Of a stretch of DNA of 64,000 nt, positions 52,861 to 61,746 are shown piece after piece. The notes below the pieces were generated by a model. It was not told where the DNA came from and ran no database searches. It worked only from the letters and a program-made list of their open reading frames with translations. A program made the translations under genes and the position numbers. Source of the stretch: Haematococcus lacustris (taxonomy: Eukaryota; Chlorophyta; Chlorophyceae; Chlamydomonadales; Haematococcaceae); NCBI GenBank assembly GCA_030144725.1, contig JASKMD010000012.1, positions 9,216,928 through 9,280,927 of the forward strand, in the 5' to 3' direction. Each line of letters opens with the position of its first letter. Within the stretch, counting starts at the first letter, position 1.

Positions 52861-54682
52861 TCACCGCTTGCGCTTGGCAGGTGTCTTGGGCAGCCCCAAC
52901 CCAGCAGGTGTGGTACGCTTGCGGAGCGTGCAGCCAGGAGCCGGCGCTTGAGCCATAGCAACCTGCCCCTCGGTGGCGATTGCAGCTAGCGCCAACTGAT
53001 ACATGTGGCCGAAATCAGGTGATGCAGGCGGCTCTTTGCCCCACGAGCTCCGGCCCTGCTGCTGGAGTGGCTGCTGTGGGGGTGGCTGTGGGGGGGGCAC
53101 ACCAGCTGGCACAACTCTGCTGCACCCTGCTGCTGTTGCTGCTGCTGCCACCCGTTGCTGTGACCCTGATGACGAGCACCTTCCCATGGCGCTTGGTTGT
53201 GCATCCGTCAAATGCCAAGTGTATCGCCTTGGCTTGCTTCAGCATCTCTGCATGCAAAGTAGCAAGCATGTCATCTTGTCGTCCCTCACTCATCCCTCAC
53301 GTATCCACCACCTCCCAGACCACTTACCCAGCCCAGCCCAGCCCAGCCCAGCCCAGCCCAGCCCAGCCCAGCCCAGCCCAGCCCAGCCCAGCCCAGCCCA
53401 GCCCAGCCCAGCCCAGCCCAGCCCAGCCCAGCCCAGCCCAGCCCAGCCCAGCCCAGCCCAGCCCAGCCCAGCCCAGCCCAGCCCAGCCCAGCCCAGCCCA
53501 GCCCAGCCCAGCCCAGCCCAGCCCAGCCCAGCCCAGCCCAGCCCAGCCCAGCCCAGCCCAGCCCAGCCCAGCCCAGCCCAGCCCAGCCCAGCCCAGCCCA
53601 GCCCAGCCCAGCCCAGCTCTCGGCACATGCCCAGCCCAGCTCTCGGCACATGCCCAGCCCAGCCCAGCCCAGCCCAGCCCAGCCCAGCCCAGCCCAGCCC
53701 AGCCCAGCCCAGCCCAGCCCAGCCCAGCCCAGCCCAGCCCAGCCCAGCCCAGCCCAGCCCAGCCCAGCCCAGCCCAGCCCAGCCCAGCCCAGCCCAGCCC
53801 AGCCCAGCCCAGCCCAGCCCAGCCCAGCCCAGCCCAGCCCAGCCCAGCCCAGCCCAGCCCAGCCCAGCCCAGCCCAGCCCAGCCCAGCCCAGCCCAGCCT
53901 CACCAAGGGTCTTGCTGTTCAAGTACTTGGCTACCACGCGCAACTGCCGCCCCACAGTGGTGCTCTGCCCAGGTCGGTATGGGTTGGGCACCTGGCACTG
54001 CTCATTCACGAACAGCTCTCGGCACATGCCCAGCTTGCGGCGGCTGACCTGTGTCTGCAGCACCAGCCTGGCTGTGCTTAGGTAGTGCAAGGTAGGCAGC
54101 TGTCCTGGCTGCAGGCTTCCCACGGCGCCCCACTTGCGTGGGAATGAAGTTGGCTGTCAACGCGGGTGGGTCAGGAGCCGGGCAGGGCTGCTGGGCTGCA
54201 GTGCCTGACGGGATGCCATAGCCACCCTCAGCACACCGCTGCAGCACCTCTGGTGACACCCGGTGCCGCATCAGGATGTTCATTAGCTGCTGCTGATGCC
54301 GGGTGAGCCGGGGGCCGCGTTGACGGCAGCGGCGGACATTGCGTATCGCAAGGGACAGCCGGCGCTTGTCTTGCTCCAGCAGCTGGATTGCATGGGTGCG
54401 CTCCTCAGCCAGCTGCTCCAATGACACATTCTCACCCTGCACCTCTTGGTGTGCTGCCTGCAGCTGCTCCATGTCTGCCTGCAGCAGCTGATAATCTGCC
54501 ACCGCATCACCGAGCTGCTGGTGGAGCTGCTCAACCTGTGCCCGCAATTTCATGGCCTCCACCTGTGCCTTGTTCCTTTGAGCTTTCAAACCATTGGGGC
54601 AGCACTTAAATCCTGCCTTGGGTGAGGCATTCAGCTCTTGTAGGGATTGGCGCCGCGTCTTGCTAGGCCTCTTACCCCCCAT
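52861..54682 (-). CDS. Multi-exon gene with N-terminal coiled coil, TE-like, unknown function
   Basis: The minus-strand ATG at 54682 opens [13 protein letters not shown] coiled coil follows at about residues 35-110 ([20 protein letters not shown] ... [18 protein letters not shown]). A second exon, in another frame so preceded by an undetermined splice, reads [20 protein letters not shown] to [13 protein letters not shown] and ends at a GTGAGG donor (about 53905). It joins in phase to an exon at 53247 ([29 protein letters not shown]). A Pro/Gln-rich C-terminus ends [10 protein letters not shown] at 52861, a basic tail that could be a nuclear signal. The intron 53248-53905 is filled by (GCCCA)n. 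'[17 protein letters not shown]' looks like the first strand of an RNase-H-fold transposase, but I would not name a superfamily. Confidence 0.5.
53328..53898. repeat. (GCCCA)n array with two exon-derived inserts
   Basis: About 105 pentamers. At 53614-53655 the array is interrupted twice by AGCTCTCGGCACATGCCCAG, which is identical to the exon sequence at 54014-54033, about 380 bases downstream on the + strand. Confidence 0.95.
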
Positions 54683-54689
54683 GGTGGCT

Positions 54690-54900
54690 GCAAGGGCTGG
54701 GGGTTAGGTTTGGAGGGGTAGGGCTGGGAGGGTTTGGGCTGGGAGGGGGTGGGCTGTAAGTGGTTGGGCTGTGAAGGGGTGGGCTGGGAGGGGGGGGCCT
54801 GAGAGGGGGGGGGGCCTGGGAGGGTGTGGGCTGGGAGGGGTGGGCTGGGAGGGGGTGGGCTGGGAGGGGGTGGGCAGGCTCAATGAGGTGGGCTCCTGCA
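54690..54900. repeat. GGGCTGGGAGGGG G-rich minisatellite
   Basis: About 13 units of 12-20 bases (GGTGGGCTGGGAGGG) immediately upstream of the ATG of the minus-strand coiled-coil gene. This would be its promoter/5' UTR region. Confidence 0.85.
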
Positions 54901-55900
54901 ATGATGGGTGGAGGGGTGGCGGGCATGGTGGGTCGATGCATACCATGTGCCTAGTGAACATGATGTAACTTTGAAAGTGTCAAACGGATTAAGGCCTGGG
55001 CTGTTTGATGTGCGGTTTGTTTCAAGAGATCCGCCAATGAGTCAAGAACAAACATTACGTATCGCTTTTTCTGTGGGTGCAGCGGGTGCAACACAGTGGA
55101 GGACACAGTGGAGGAGGGGGGGGTGTAAGCCGGTGATACATTAGTGTTCGCCGACCCAAATGGTGTGTTCGGCGAAAGCGAACACGCCTAGATGTTTAAA
55201 TCACCCCGTCAAGGTGCCCTGCACGCCCGGCAGACATCGCGTTGGGTGTTGGCCGGACATTCCATTTGTGCACAATCAGCTCACTACGCTAGGTAGATGG
55301 GGTCACAACGATGTGGCTCACCGTGCCAAGGAGACCCATCTCGCCGATGTGATTTGTTCGCGGGCACATGTAGCAGTACACGAGCAAAGACTCCAATGGA
55401 CTGCGCTGATGGTCAGATTACGCGCATTGATGTGCAGCTACCGATGTGACACACGCTATCGAAAAAGATGCAGTATTGAGAGAGTACTTGCATGCATTTT
55501 ACCAACCCCATGTTGGGAGCGCCTGACATCCATGGTATTACAGTTTGTGGTTGAAACTATGCCGTGATTGCCTACAATTTTAGAACTAAATGGCAAGGTG
55601 TTCCAATGAGCACTATTAACACACCACACAAGTTTCATGCCTAAACGCTACACCAGCGCCACGTGACACCACAACATGTATGATGAGGTGTGATTCGCTG
55701 CCAATGTGCACACACTGAATGCACCGTGATGCATTCTAATCCGTTGCGTACCTTATGCCATGACGAGCCCACAGGTGTGGTTTCAGCCCAGAAGTCGCCG
55801 TGGCTGGACCGGGGTCCGGGTTTGCTGCAGCTCTGCATGGTCGCAGTCGGCTCCACAATTCATGGGCCTTACGCGTTCATTTTTGCAGCTACGCAACGGA
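54901..55900. other. Intergenic; short inverted repeat
   Basis: GTGTTCGCCGA (55143) and GTTCGGCGAAAGCGAACAC (55167) form a hairpin. An open + frame at 55160-55567 (contains TLGRWGHNDVAHRAKETHLA) has unremarkable composition and no known motif. Confidence 0.4.
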
Positions 55901-57484
55901 ACAAAGGCCAATGTTCTTACTTACATCGTCGAGGGGAGGGGAGAAGGGTTGGGGAAGGGCGGAGGGGTGGAGAAGGGTGGGAGAAAGGTGGGGGAGAAGG
56001 GTTGAAGGGTGGAGAATGGGTGGAAGGGTGGAAGGCTGGAAGGGTGGTGAAAGGGTGGGGAAGAGCGGAGGGGTGGGGAAGGGTGGGAGAAGGGTGGGGG
56101 AGAAGGGTGGGGGGGCCAGCCAAGGCTGACGCTCTTGCTTCGCTTGCCACCTACGTGCCTGCTGCTCAAATTCACCAAGTGGGTCAATGAAGGGAGAGGC
56201 AGCTGCGGTGAGGGATTCGACCTCCTCCTCAGCAACAGGGGGGGCAGCACCCCCTTGGTGGGGGGGCGGCTGAGGGGCAGCGCCTGCTGCACCTGGGCGG
56301 GCAGCCAGGAGGGCAGCAACGGCTGCAACGGGGGGCAGTTGCAAGCTCCTTTTGTGTTGGGCTAGTGCTGTGAGCTGTCAGCTGGATGAGTGGCTGCATG
56401 GAGGCTGATGGCATGCTGGCAGCCGGCGTATTGACCTCGCAGTGGATGGCCCCCTGCTGCAAGGGTGCGGGGGTGCCAGGACCCTGCTCCCCAGGTAGTG
56501 CTGCCAACTGGGATGTCGAGAAGGGCCTGCAGCACATCATGGCAGGGCAGGTAGCATGCAAGTAGCCTTCAGCTGTACCTTCAGGAGTACCTCCAGCTTC
56601 ACATGTGCCGCATTCATTGTCACCACTCCCAGCCCCACCCCTTGCCCCTGCCCTTCACCCCGCTTCTCCCTCCCTTGTTACCTGGGTTGCATGATGTACT
56701 GTAGCGCAAACTCCAATCGGTCAAGCAGTACCTCAGCATCTTGCAGTGTTGACAACTGTAGCATCACCTTGCTATCAGGCTGTGACCGCAGAAGGCGCAA
56801 CAGTGTGGGTACTTGCTGTATCTGCTGGAGAACTTCAGCAGCAATTGCCCTGCAGCCAAAGGACCAAAGGAGCAAAGAAGGGCAAGGCAGTTCAGTAAAG
56901 GTTAGGCTAGGGCCATAGCCAGGGCAAGGCTGGTGCAAGGCAGGGCTGGTGCAGGTCTGGGCTAAGGAGTGAAAAGCGCACCTTGCGGTGGCCCAGTCCT
57001 GCTGTTGCTTGGGCATGCTTGGGGGCATGGTCTGCTCGTCCTGCTCCTCAGTGGAGTGTCTGCATGACACCACACACTGGAGTGTGACGAGTGGTGCTAC
57101 CACCAGGGTGCTAGGTGGAATGGGCTATAACACGCTGCAACCTGAGTGTGCAGCTCATGCTGTGCAGCTGGCTTGCCTTGTCAGCCCATCGTCCAACAGG
57201 GGCACTCACGTGATGGGCTGTTGCTCCTTGGCGGGTGAGGTCACAGGGTTGGTGGCAGGCCTAGTGAGGATGGAGAGCCCCGGTAGGTGCAGCAGTGCCG
57301 GCAGGGCCGGGTGGTGCTGGCTGGACCCCTGCAGTTGGGACTGTGATGGGTGCGAGGGTGGTTGGTCTGGGAGATGGTGGGGGCAGGGCGCATGGGCTGG
57401 CCCAGGCTGTGCAGATGCTTGCGTGGGTGTGGAGCAGAGACGGGGCATGGGCTGGAGCTGGCTGGCTGGCTCCTGCCCCTGCAC
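55900..57484 (-). CDS. Multi-exon Pro/Gln-rich hypothetical gene, 5' end replaced by R2
   Basis: Minus-strand exons suggested by splice sites and composition: 57484 to about 57209 (Q/P/H-rich, ends SPAKEQQPIT at a GTGAGT donor); about 57070-56985 (EEQDEQTMPPSMPKQQQDWA, donor GTGCGC); 56852-56685 (AIAAEVLQQIQQVPTLLRLL then LQDAEVLLDRLEFALQYIMQ, amphipathic helices, donor GTAACA); and 56344-56120 (EEEVESLTAAASPF then LGEFEQQARRWQAKQERQPW). Phases were not all verified. R2 copy 3 begins at 57484, so the start of the gene is probably lost. A G-rich minisatellite (55930-56115) lies at the 3' end. I do not recognise the protein. The style resembles the neighbouring coiled-coil gene, and both may be pieces of one transposon's gene set. 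Confidence 0.4.
55930..56115. repeat. GGGTGGAGAAGG minisatellite
   Basis: About 186 bases of purine-rich GGGTGG/GAAGGGTGGAG units. Confidence 0.88.
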
Positions 57485-57927
57485 ACAGGCAAATTAGTGC
57501 GGATATTCGTCATCCTAGGGGGGTAGTTTTTTTATGCGGTTCGCCTCGGATTGTCCTTGCGACTCCAACGCCACTTGACGCTTGTTGAAATTCTGAGTGT
57601 TAGAGCAGTTGGAGTGTAGGTACCTACAGTACTGTAGATGTCTACAGTACTGTAGACATCTACAGTACTGTAGGTCAGATTTGACAAGGTCTCTTGTAAA
57701 TAGGGTACCATGCTGTTCTCCACATTCAAACCACCATTTGCTACCGCGATTGCACCGTCAGCTTCTGCGTGCTATAAATAGTGAGAGGCGTCGAAGCGTA
57801 GGCCCGCAAGCTCGATATGGATATTTGTGCCGAAAGTTGTGTCCACGCAATAAGGTCGCCATAGGGAGCTACATACATACGTGTAAGGTCTAAGGCCGGG
57901 GCCGGTCTCTATCGCAAGCTACGTCCG
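57484..57927 (-). repeat. Dispersed repeat R2, copy 3 (inverted, 440-bp partial)
   Basis: Reverse complement of 39460-39903 and 48885-49330, with three CTACAGTACTGTAG cores at 57624-57673. Its left end is the same ...CACTAATTTGCCTG terminus seen in copies 1 and 2. Homology stops at 57927. Confidence 0.92.
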
Positions 57928-58192
57928 TTCCAATCAGGTCTCCCGGTAAAATGTACCCAAATAGTACCTTTTTTGTTGGCAGGGAAAGGGGTACATTTGC
58001 CCAACCGTCAACCGCCCTCTCCGCCCTGCCTGCCCGCTCTGCTCGTCTTCCGTCGAGGACTGTTGCTGCACTAAACAGGGCATCAGCAAGATGTTTGCAG
58101 CGCTATTAGAAGCGACCCAGCTGCAGCGCCATTAGTAGCGACCCAGCTGCAGGGCCTTTATTCCTTCCAGCCGTGTGTTGCCATCGCTCAAG
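57928..58192 (+). promoter_or_regulatory. Upstream region of the 58.2 kb gene
   Basis: A tandem of about 27 bases (AGCGACCCAGCTGCAGSGCC at 58112 and 58138) lies within 90 bases of the ATG at 58193. No TATA element was seen. Calling it a promoter is an inference from position only. Confidence 0.3.
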
Positions 58193-59729
58193 ATGCAAGA
58201 CGATAAACAGAAGCCAGGCAACGGCTCAGATGTAGCTCCAAGCGAAGATTCAGATGTAAACGCTGCCAGTGGCGACGAGCTCGGAGGAAATGCAGCCTGT
58301 CAGGCCCACAAAGACAGAAAGTCAGGCAAAGCCAAGATGCGTAGGCGTCTTCACAGCTATGGCAAATGTGCGAATGCAGCCCACCCTGAGATGGAAGCGG
58401 TAATTTTCAGCACTACGGGCCGTTACCACGGCTGCAGCCAGCTGGACTTGAGCGGATGCAATGTCAACGCCGCCTGTAAGGACGTTACGGGCCTGTTCCA
58501 AGGCTTGCTCGGTCTCTTGGGCATGCTAACGTGCTCCGTCGAATCAGTGCGGACCGCTGCAGGTGTAGCCATGGTGCAAGCCTATCGGCAAATAGAGAAC
58601 ATCCCTGGGTGGGTTTCATTGCCAGTAACTACAACGACTCGGTGGGCACCTCAGACACTAGCTGGTAGGGGCAAGGCAGGCAGCAAGGGCAAGGGCAAGG
58701 CTTCAGGGGCAAGCCAACTGAGTCTTATGGGTGCGGGCACCCCAACTGGTAGCCAACGACAAGGGCAAGGTGAAGTGTTTGGTGGCGTGCCAACTCAGCA
58801 TGCATCCGTTGCAGAATTATTGCAGCCACACAGTCAGCCACGCAGCTTGTTCAACACAATCCTCCCCGCCTTTAACACCAACGACGTGCAACCAGCTATC
58901 AGCACACCATTGTCTCCTCCACCAGTGGAGTCCCTCTTGCACAACCTGCTGTGCCGCAACGCTCTTGAAGGTATTCAAGTTGGCAATGTGTGCAGGTTGT
59001 TAAGAGATAACAAATATATAATAGAACACTACATGCTAATCGTATGCAGGTGTGCGTGCCGGATCTGGCTTGCTTTGTAGCCCACGCTCAAGTCCAGCCC
59101 AGCCACCTTTGGCCAAGCGATCAGCAATCCAGCAGCCTGTGTGTAGCATGTCAGGTACGTTGCATTTGTCGTTGTCGTTTTAACCACCCTGAACTGCCTC
59201 TTGCTCCTGCACCTTGCTGTCTTGTCAACTGGTGCAGGGGCTGGGGCTCTAGGGGCAGCAAGTGCAGCTGGCTTGACAGGCGCTGGCGTGGCTGCGGCGG
59301 TGGCAGGACATCACGGCACTGCAGCAGGTGCAGCTGGCTCAGCTGACTGGGCTCTGGGTGTAGCACCTGGCCTGACAGGCACCGGCGCTGGCGTGGCTGC
59401 CACGGCAGCTGGGCATCACGGCACTGCAGCAGGTGCAGCAGGTGCAGCTGGCGCAGCTGGCTGGGCTCGGGGGGCAGCAGGTGCAGCTGGCCTGACAGGC
59501 ACCAATGCTGGTGTGGCTGCCACGGCAGCTGGGCATCACGGCACTGCAGCAGGTGCAGCTGGCGCAGCTGACTGGTCTCTGGGTGCAGGCGCTGGAGGAG
59601 GCGCGCCCGTTCTGGCTGACGGTGCGTGAGGCCACGTGAGCATGTATGGTAAGCCATGCCATGCATGCGCAGCAAGATTTGAAGATGTTGTGATTAGGGT
59701 GATACTTGTGCTCATAGCATAATACCTTT

Positions 59730-59773
<44 letters not shown>

Positions 59774-60247
59774 CTACAGACCCTAACACAAGAATGCGGC
59801 GATCCTCAAGGGCACCAATCCCATCAATGCGAGCGCGAGAAATGGAGGCATCAGGAAGTGCACAGGCACACTGGCTGCAGGGGGGGCGTGCCGGGGCGGA
59901 CATCCGATTGTGTGGTCCCGCACCTGTGCATTCAGGTGGGCCCAGCACATGTATGTATGTATTGGTGCCGATGCGTGCGTGACTGCTGTCATAACGTTGT
60001 TGTGATGTGCATGTGCATGCAATGTGTAGGCGACACCACCTCTTCTGATTGGCAAGTCATGGACCTTGAGGAGATGGAGGGTCGCGTAGAGGCATTGCTG
60101 GCTAATGGCAAGAAGCAATCCTTCTTACCTGTGTATGAATCTGTAGCTGCCCGTCTGTCGGCCAATCAAAGGAAGCAGTTGGTATGGTTCCATAAGCTAG
60201 GCACAGCTGTCTCAAAGTTGAGGACAACCAGCTTAGGAGTAATCTGA
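58193..60247 (+). CDS. Multi-exon hypothetical gene, Gly/Ala repeat region and charged C-terminus
   Basis: ATG at 58193 (MQDDKQKPGNGSDVAPSEDS). The first exon stays open to about 59080 and includes a basic patch (KDRKSGKAKMRRRLHSYGK) and a hydrophobic stretch (LFQGLLGLLGMLTCSVESVR). A middle region (59201-59629) has three to four copies of an Ala/Gly unit around GVAATAAGHHGTAAGAAG. Exon 59780-59935 (MRRSSRAPIPSMRAREMEAS) joins in phase to 60030-60247 (SDWQVMDLEEMEGRVEALLA ... LVWFHKLGTAVSKLRTTSLG), which stops at TGA. The last exon is well-behaved coding sequence. Junctions between 59040 and 59780 are not settled. No known domain was recognised. Confidence 0.5.
59733..59772. repeat. (TG)n microsatellite
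   Basis: About 19 TG repeats directly upstream of the acceptor GGCTACAG (59779) of an exon of the 58.2 kb gene, where they serve as its pyrimidine-poor approach. Confidence 0.95.
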
Positions 60248-60735
60248 CATCTGCCTTCACTCGAGCTTAGTGGGGTGCTTAGTAAGGTGCTAGGCAGTGA
60301 GTTGTGAGCATGACATGACATTGGATGACACTGGTACATTGTGGTGTAAGCCAACACAACTACTGTGGTAAACTGTGATGTAAGCCTCAACAGCTAGTGT
60401 GGTACACTGTGATACCAATCCGTTCATTGCGCACCTATATACCTATGGCTAACAACCGGATGGTGCATGGATGGACAACCCATCTTCGCATGCATACGGT
60501 CCCAACCTCTACATACCATGCATGTAACCAACCGCATCCCTAGGTGCCTAGCTCCTAATTGGAGTAGTAGCTCTTTATTGACAATAGACAAGGCTAGACA
60601 TAGGAAAACAACATGTAGCCTAAAAACTGTTATCACCGCCTTGCCTCCTTGCATCCCTAGCCAGACAGCCCATCCCATCCCTAGCCAGCCAGCCAGCCCA
60701 TCCCTAGCTAGCCCAGCCCATCCCATCATAACCTA
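60248..60735. other. Intergenic, short CAGCCAGCCC run
   Basis: Contains AGCCAGCCAGCCCATCCC-type repeats at 60658-60728. No gene seen. Confidence 0.45.
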
Positions 60736-61530
60736 TCACTGCCAGGCCTGCACTTGCTAAGCATGAGCGTGATGCATACATGCATAGGGGGTATGTAGCA
60801 GGTGGCTACCACGTTTGCAGCATTAACACATCACCGCGTGGTGGTGTTGTCCATACAAGGGGCATGTGGCGCACCACACCCTAGCATGTGGCTGGATCTG
60901 GTGAGCCTTCACTATAGGTACCATCCGTAGTCAGGCTAGCTGTGACACATTGGGTGTGGATCACTGCCAGGCCTGCACTTGCTAAGCATGAGCGTGATGC
61001 ATACATGCAAAGGTGGTATGTAGCTGGTGGCTGCATCGTTTGCAGCATCAGCGCATCACCGCATGGTGGTGTTGTCCATACAAGGGGCATGTGGCGCACC
61101 ACACCCTAAAGAAAGAAAGAAAGAAAGACTACTCCGGTTTAACACCAGCGTGCATTAAGGGAGGACTCCGGCATGGGGCGCCGACACTATCCCACCAGAG
61201 TTACTTTTTCGTCGTAGTGGAGTCGAACCAAAGACCTCTCAGTTGTAGGAATCACCCTTAACCAACTGAGCCACTTCACCGCACGACGGGGCGGGATGCG
61301 CACCACACCCTAGCATGTGGCTGGATCTGGTGAGCCTCCACTATAGGTACCATCCGTAGTCAGGCTAGCTGTGACACATTGGGTGTGGATCACTGCCAGG
61401 CCTGCACTTGCTAAGCATGAGCGTGATGCATACATGCAAAGGTGGTATGTAGCTGGTGGCTGCATCGTTTGCAGCATCAGCGCATCACCGCGTGGTGGTG
61501 TTATCCATACAAGGGGCGTAAGTATCATTT
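60736..61530. repeat. Tandem 222-bp repeat, about 2.6 units, interrupted by a SINE
   Basis: Units start at about 60736, 60958 and 61388 (CACTGCCAGGCCTGCACTTG). The second unit carries the SINE at 61109-61297. Without it the spacing is again about 222 bp. Units differ at only a few positions. Confidence 0.9.
61109..61297 (-). mobile_element. Complete tRNA-derived SINE with 15-bp target-site duplication
   Basis: Flanked by GCGCACCACACCCTA at 61094-61108 and 61298-61312. The empty site is present in the first tandem unit (60870-60884). On the minus strand the head has an A box (GTGGCTCAGTTGG) and B box (GGTTCGACTCC) spaced as in a tRNA. A tRNA-unrelated body follows (GCGCCCCATGCCGGAGTCCT...), then a (TTTC)4 tail. 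It is 189 bp. The head does not fold as a functional tRNA (the T stem is broken). Confidence 0.9.
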
Positions 61531-61746
61531 GTGCGCGATATGCTGCTGAACTGTCTTCAACATCTTTGTCGACATCTTTGTCATTAACTGCTTACAAATC
61601 ACGGTGTGTGGCATGGAACTGAATGGATACCCCTAGTCATGGACCTGATACCCCTAGTCATGCACCGACCACACGCACACATACATGCACTATAATGTTA
61701 GGAAGGACCTCGTTCAGAATTGTTATGGAGCGACCTTGTATAGGAC
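61531..61746. other. 3' flank of the KDZ gene
   Basis: Short unique sequence with a duplicated TGGATACCCCTAGTCATG motif (61624, 61645). No feature seen. Confidence 0.4.

Noticed and set aside
55143..55187. Hairpin with GTGTTCG...CGAACAC arms as a transposon end or terminator
   Set aside because: A single short inverted repeat with no partner elsewhere in the window and no adjacent gene end that needs it.
61190..61285. Functional tRNA gene on the minus strand
   Set aside because: A and B boxes are present, but acceptor and T stems do not pair, and it is the head of a SINE with target duplications.
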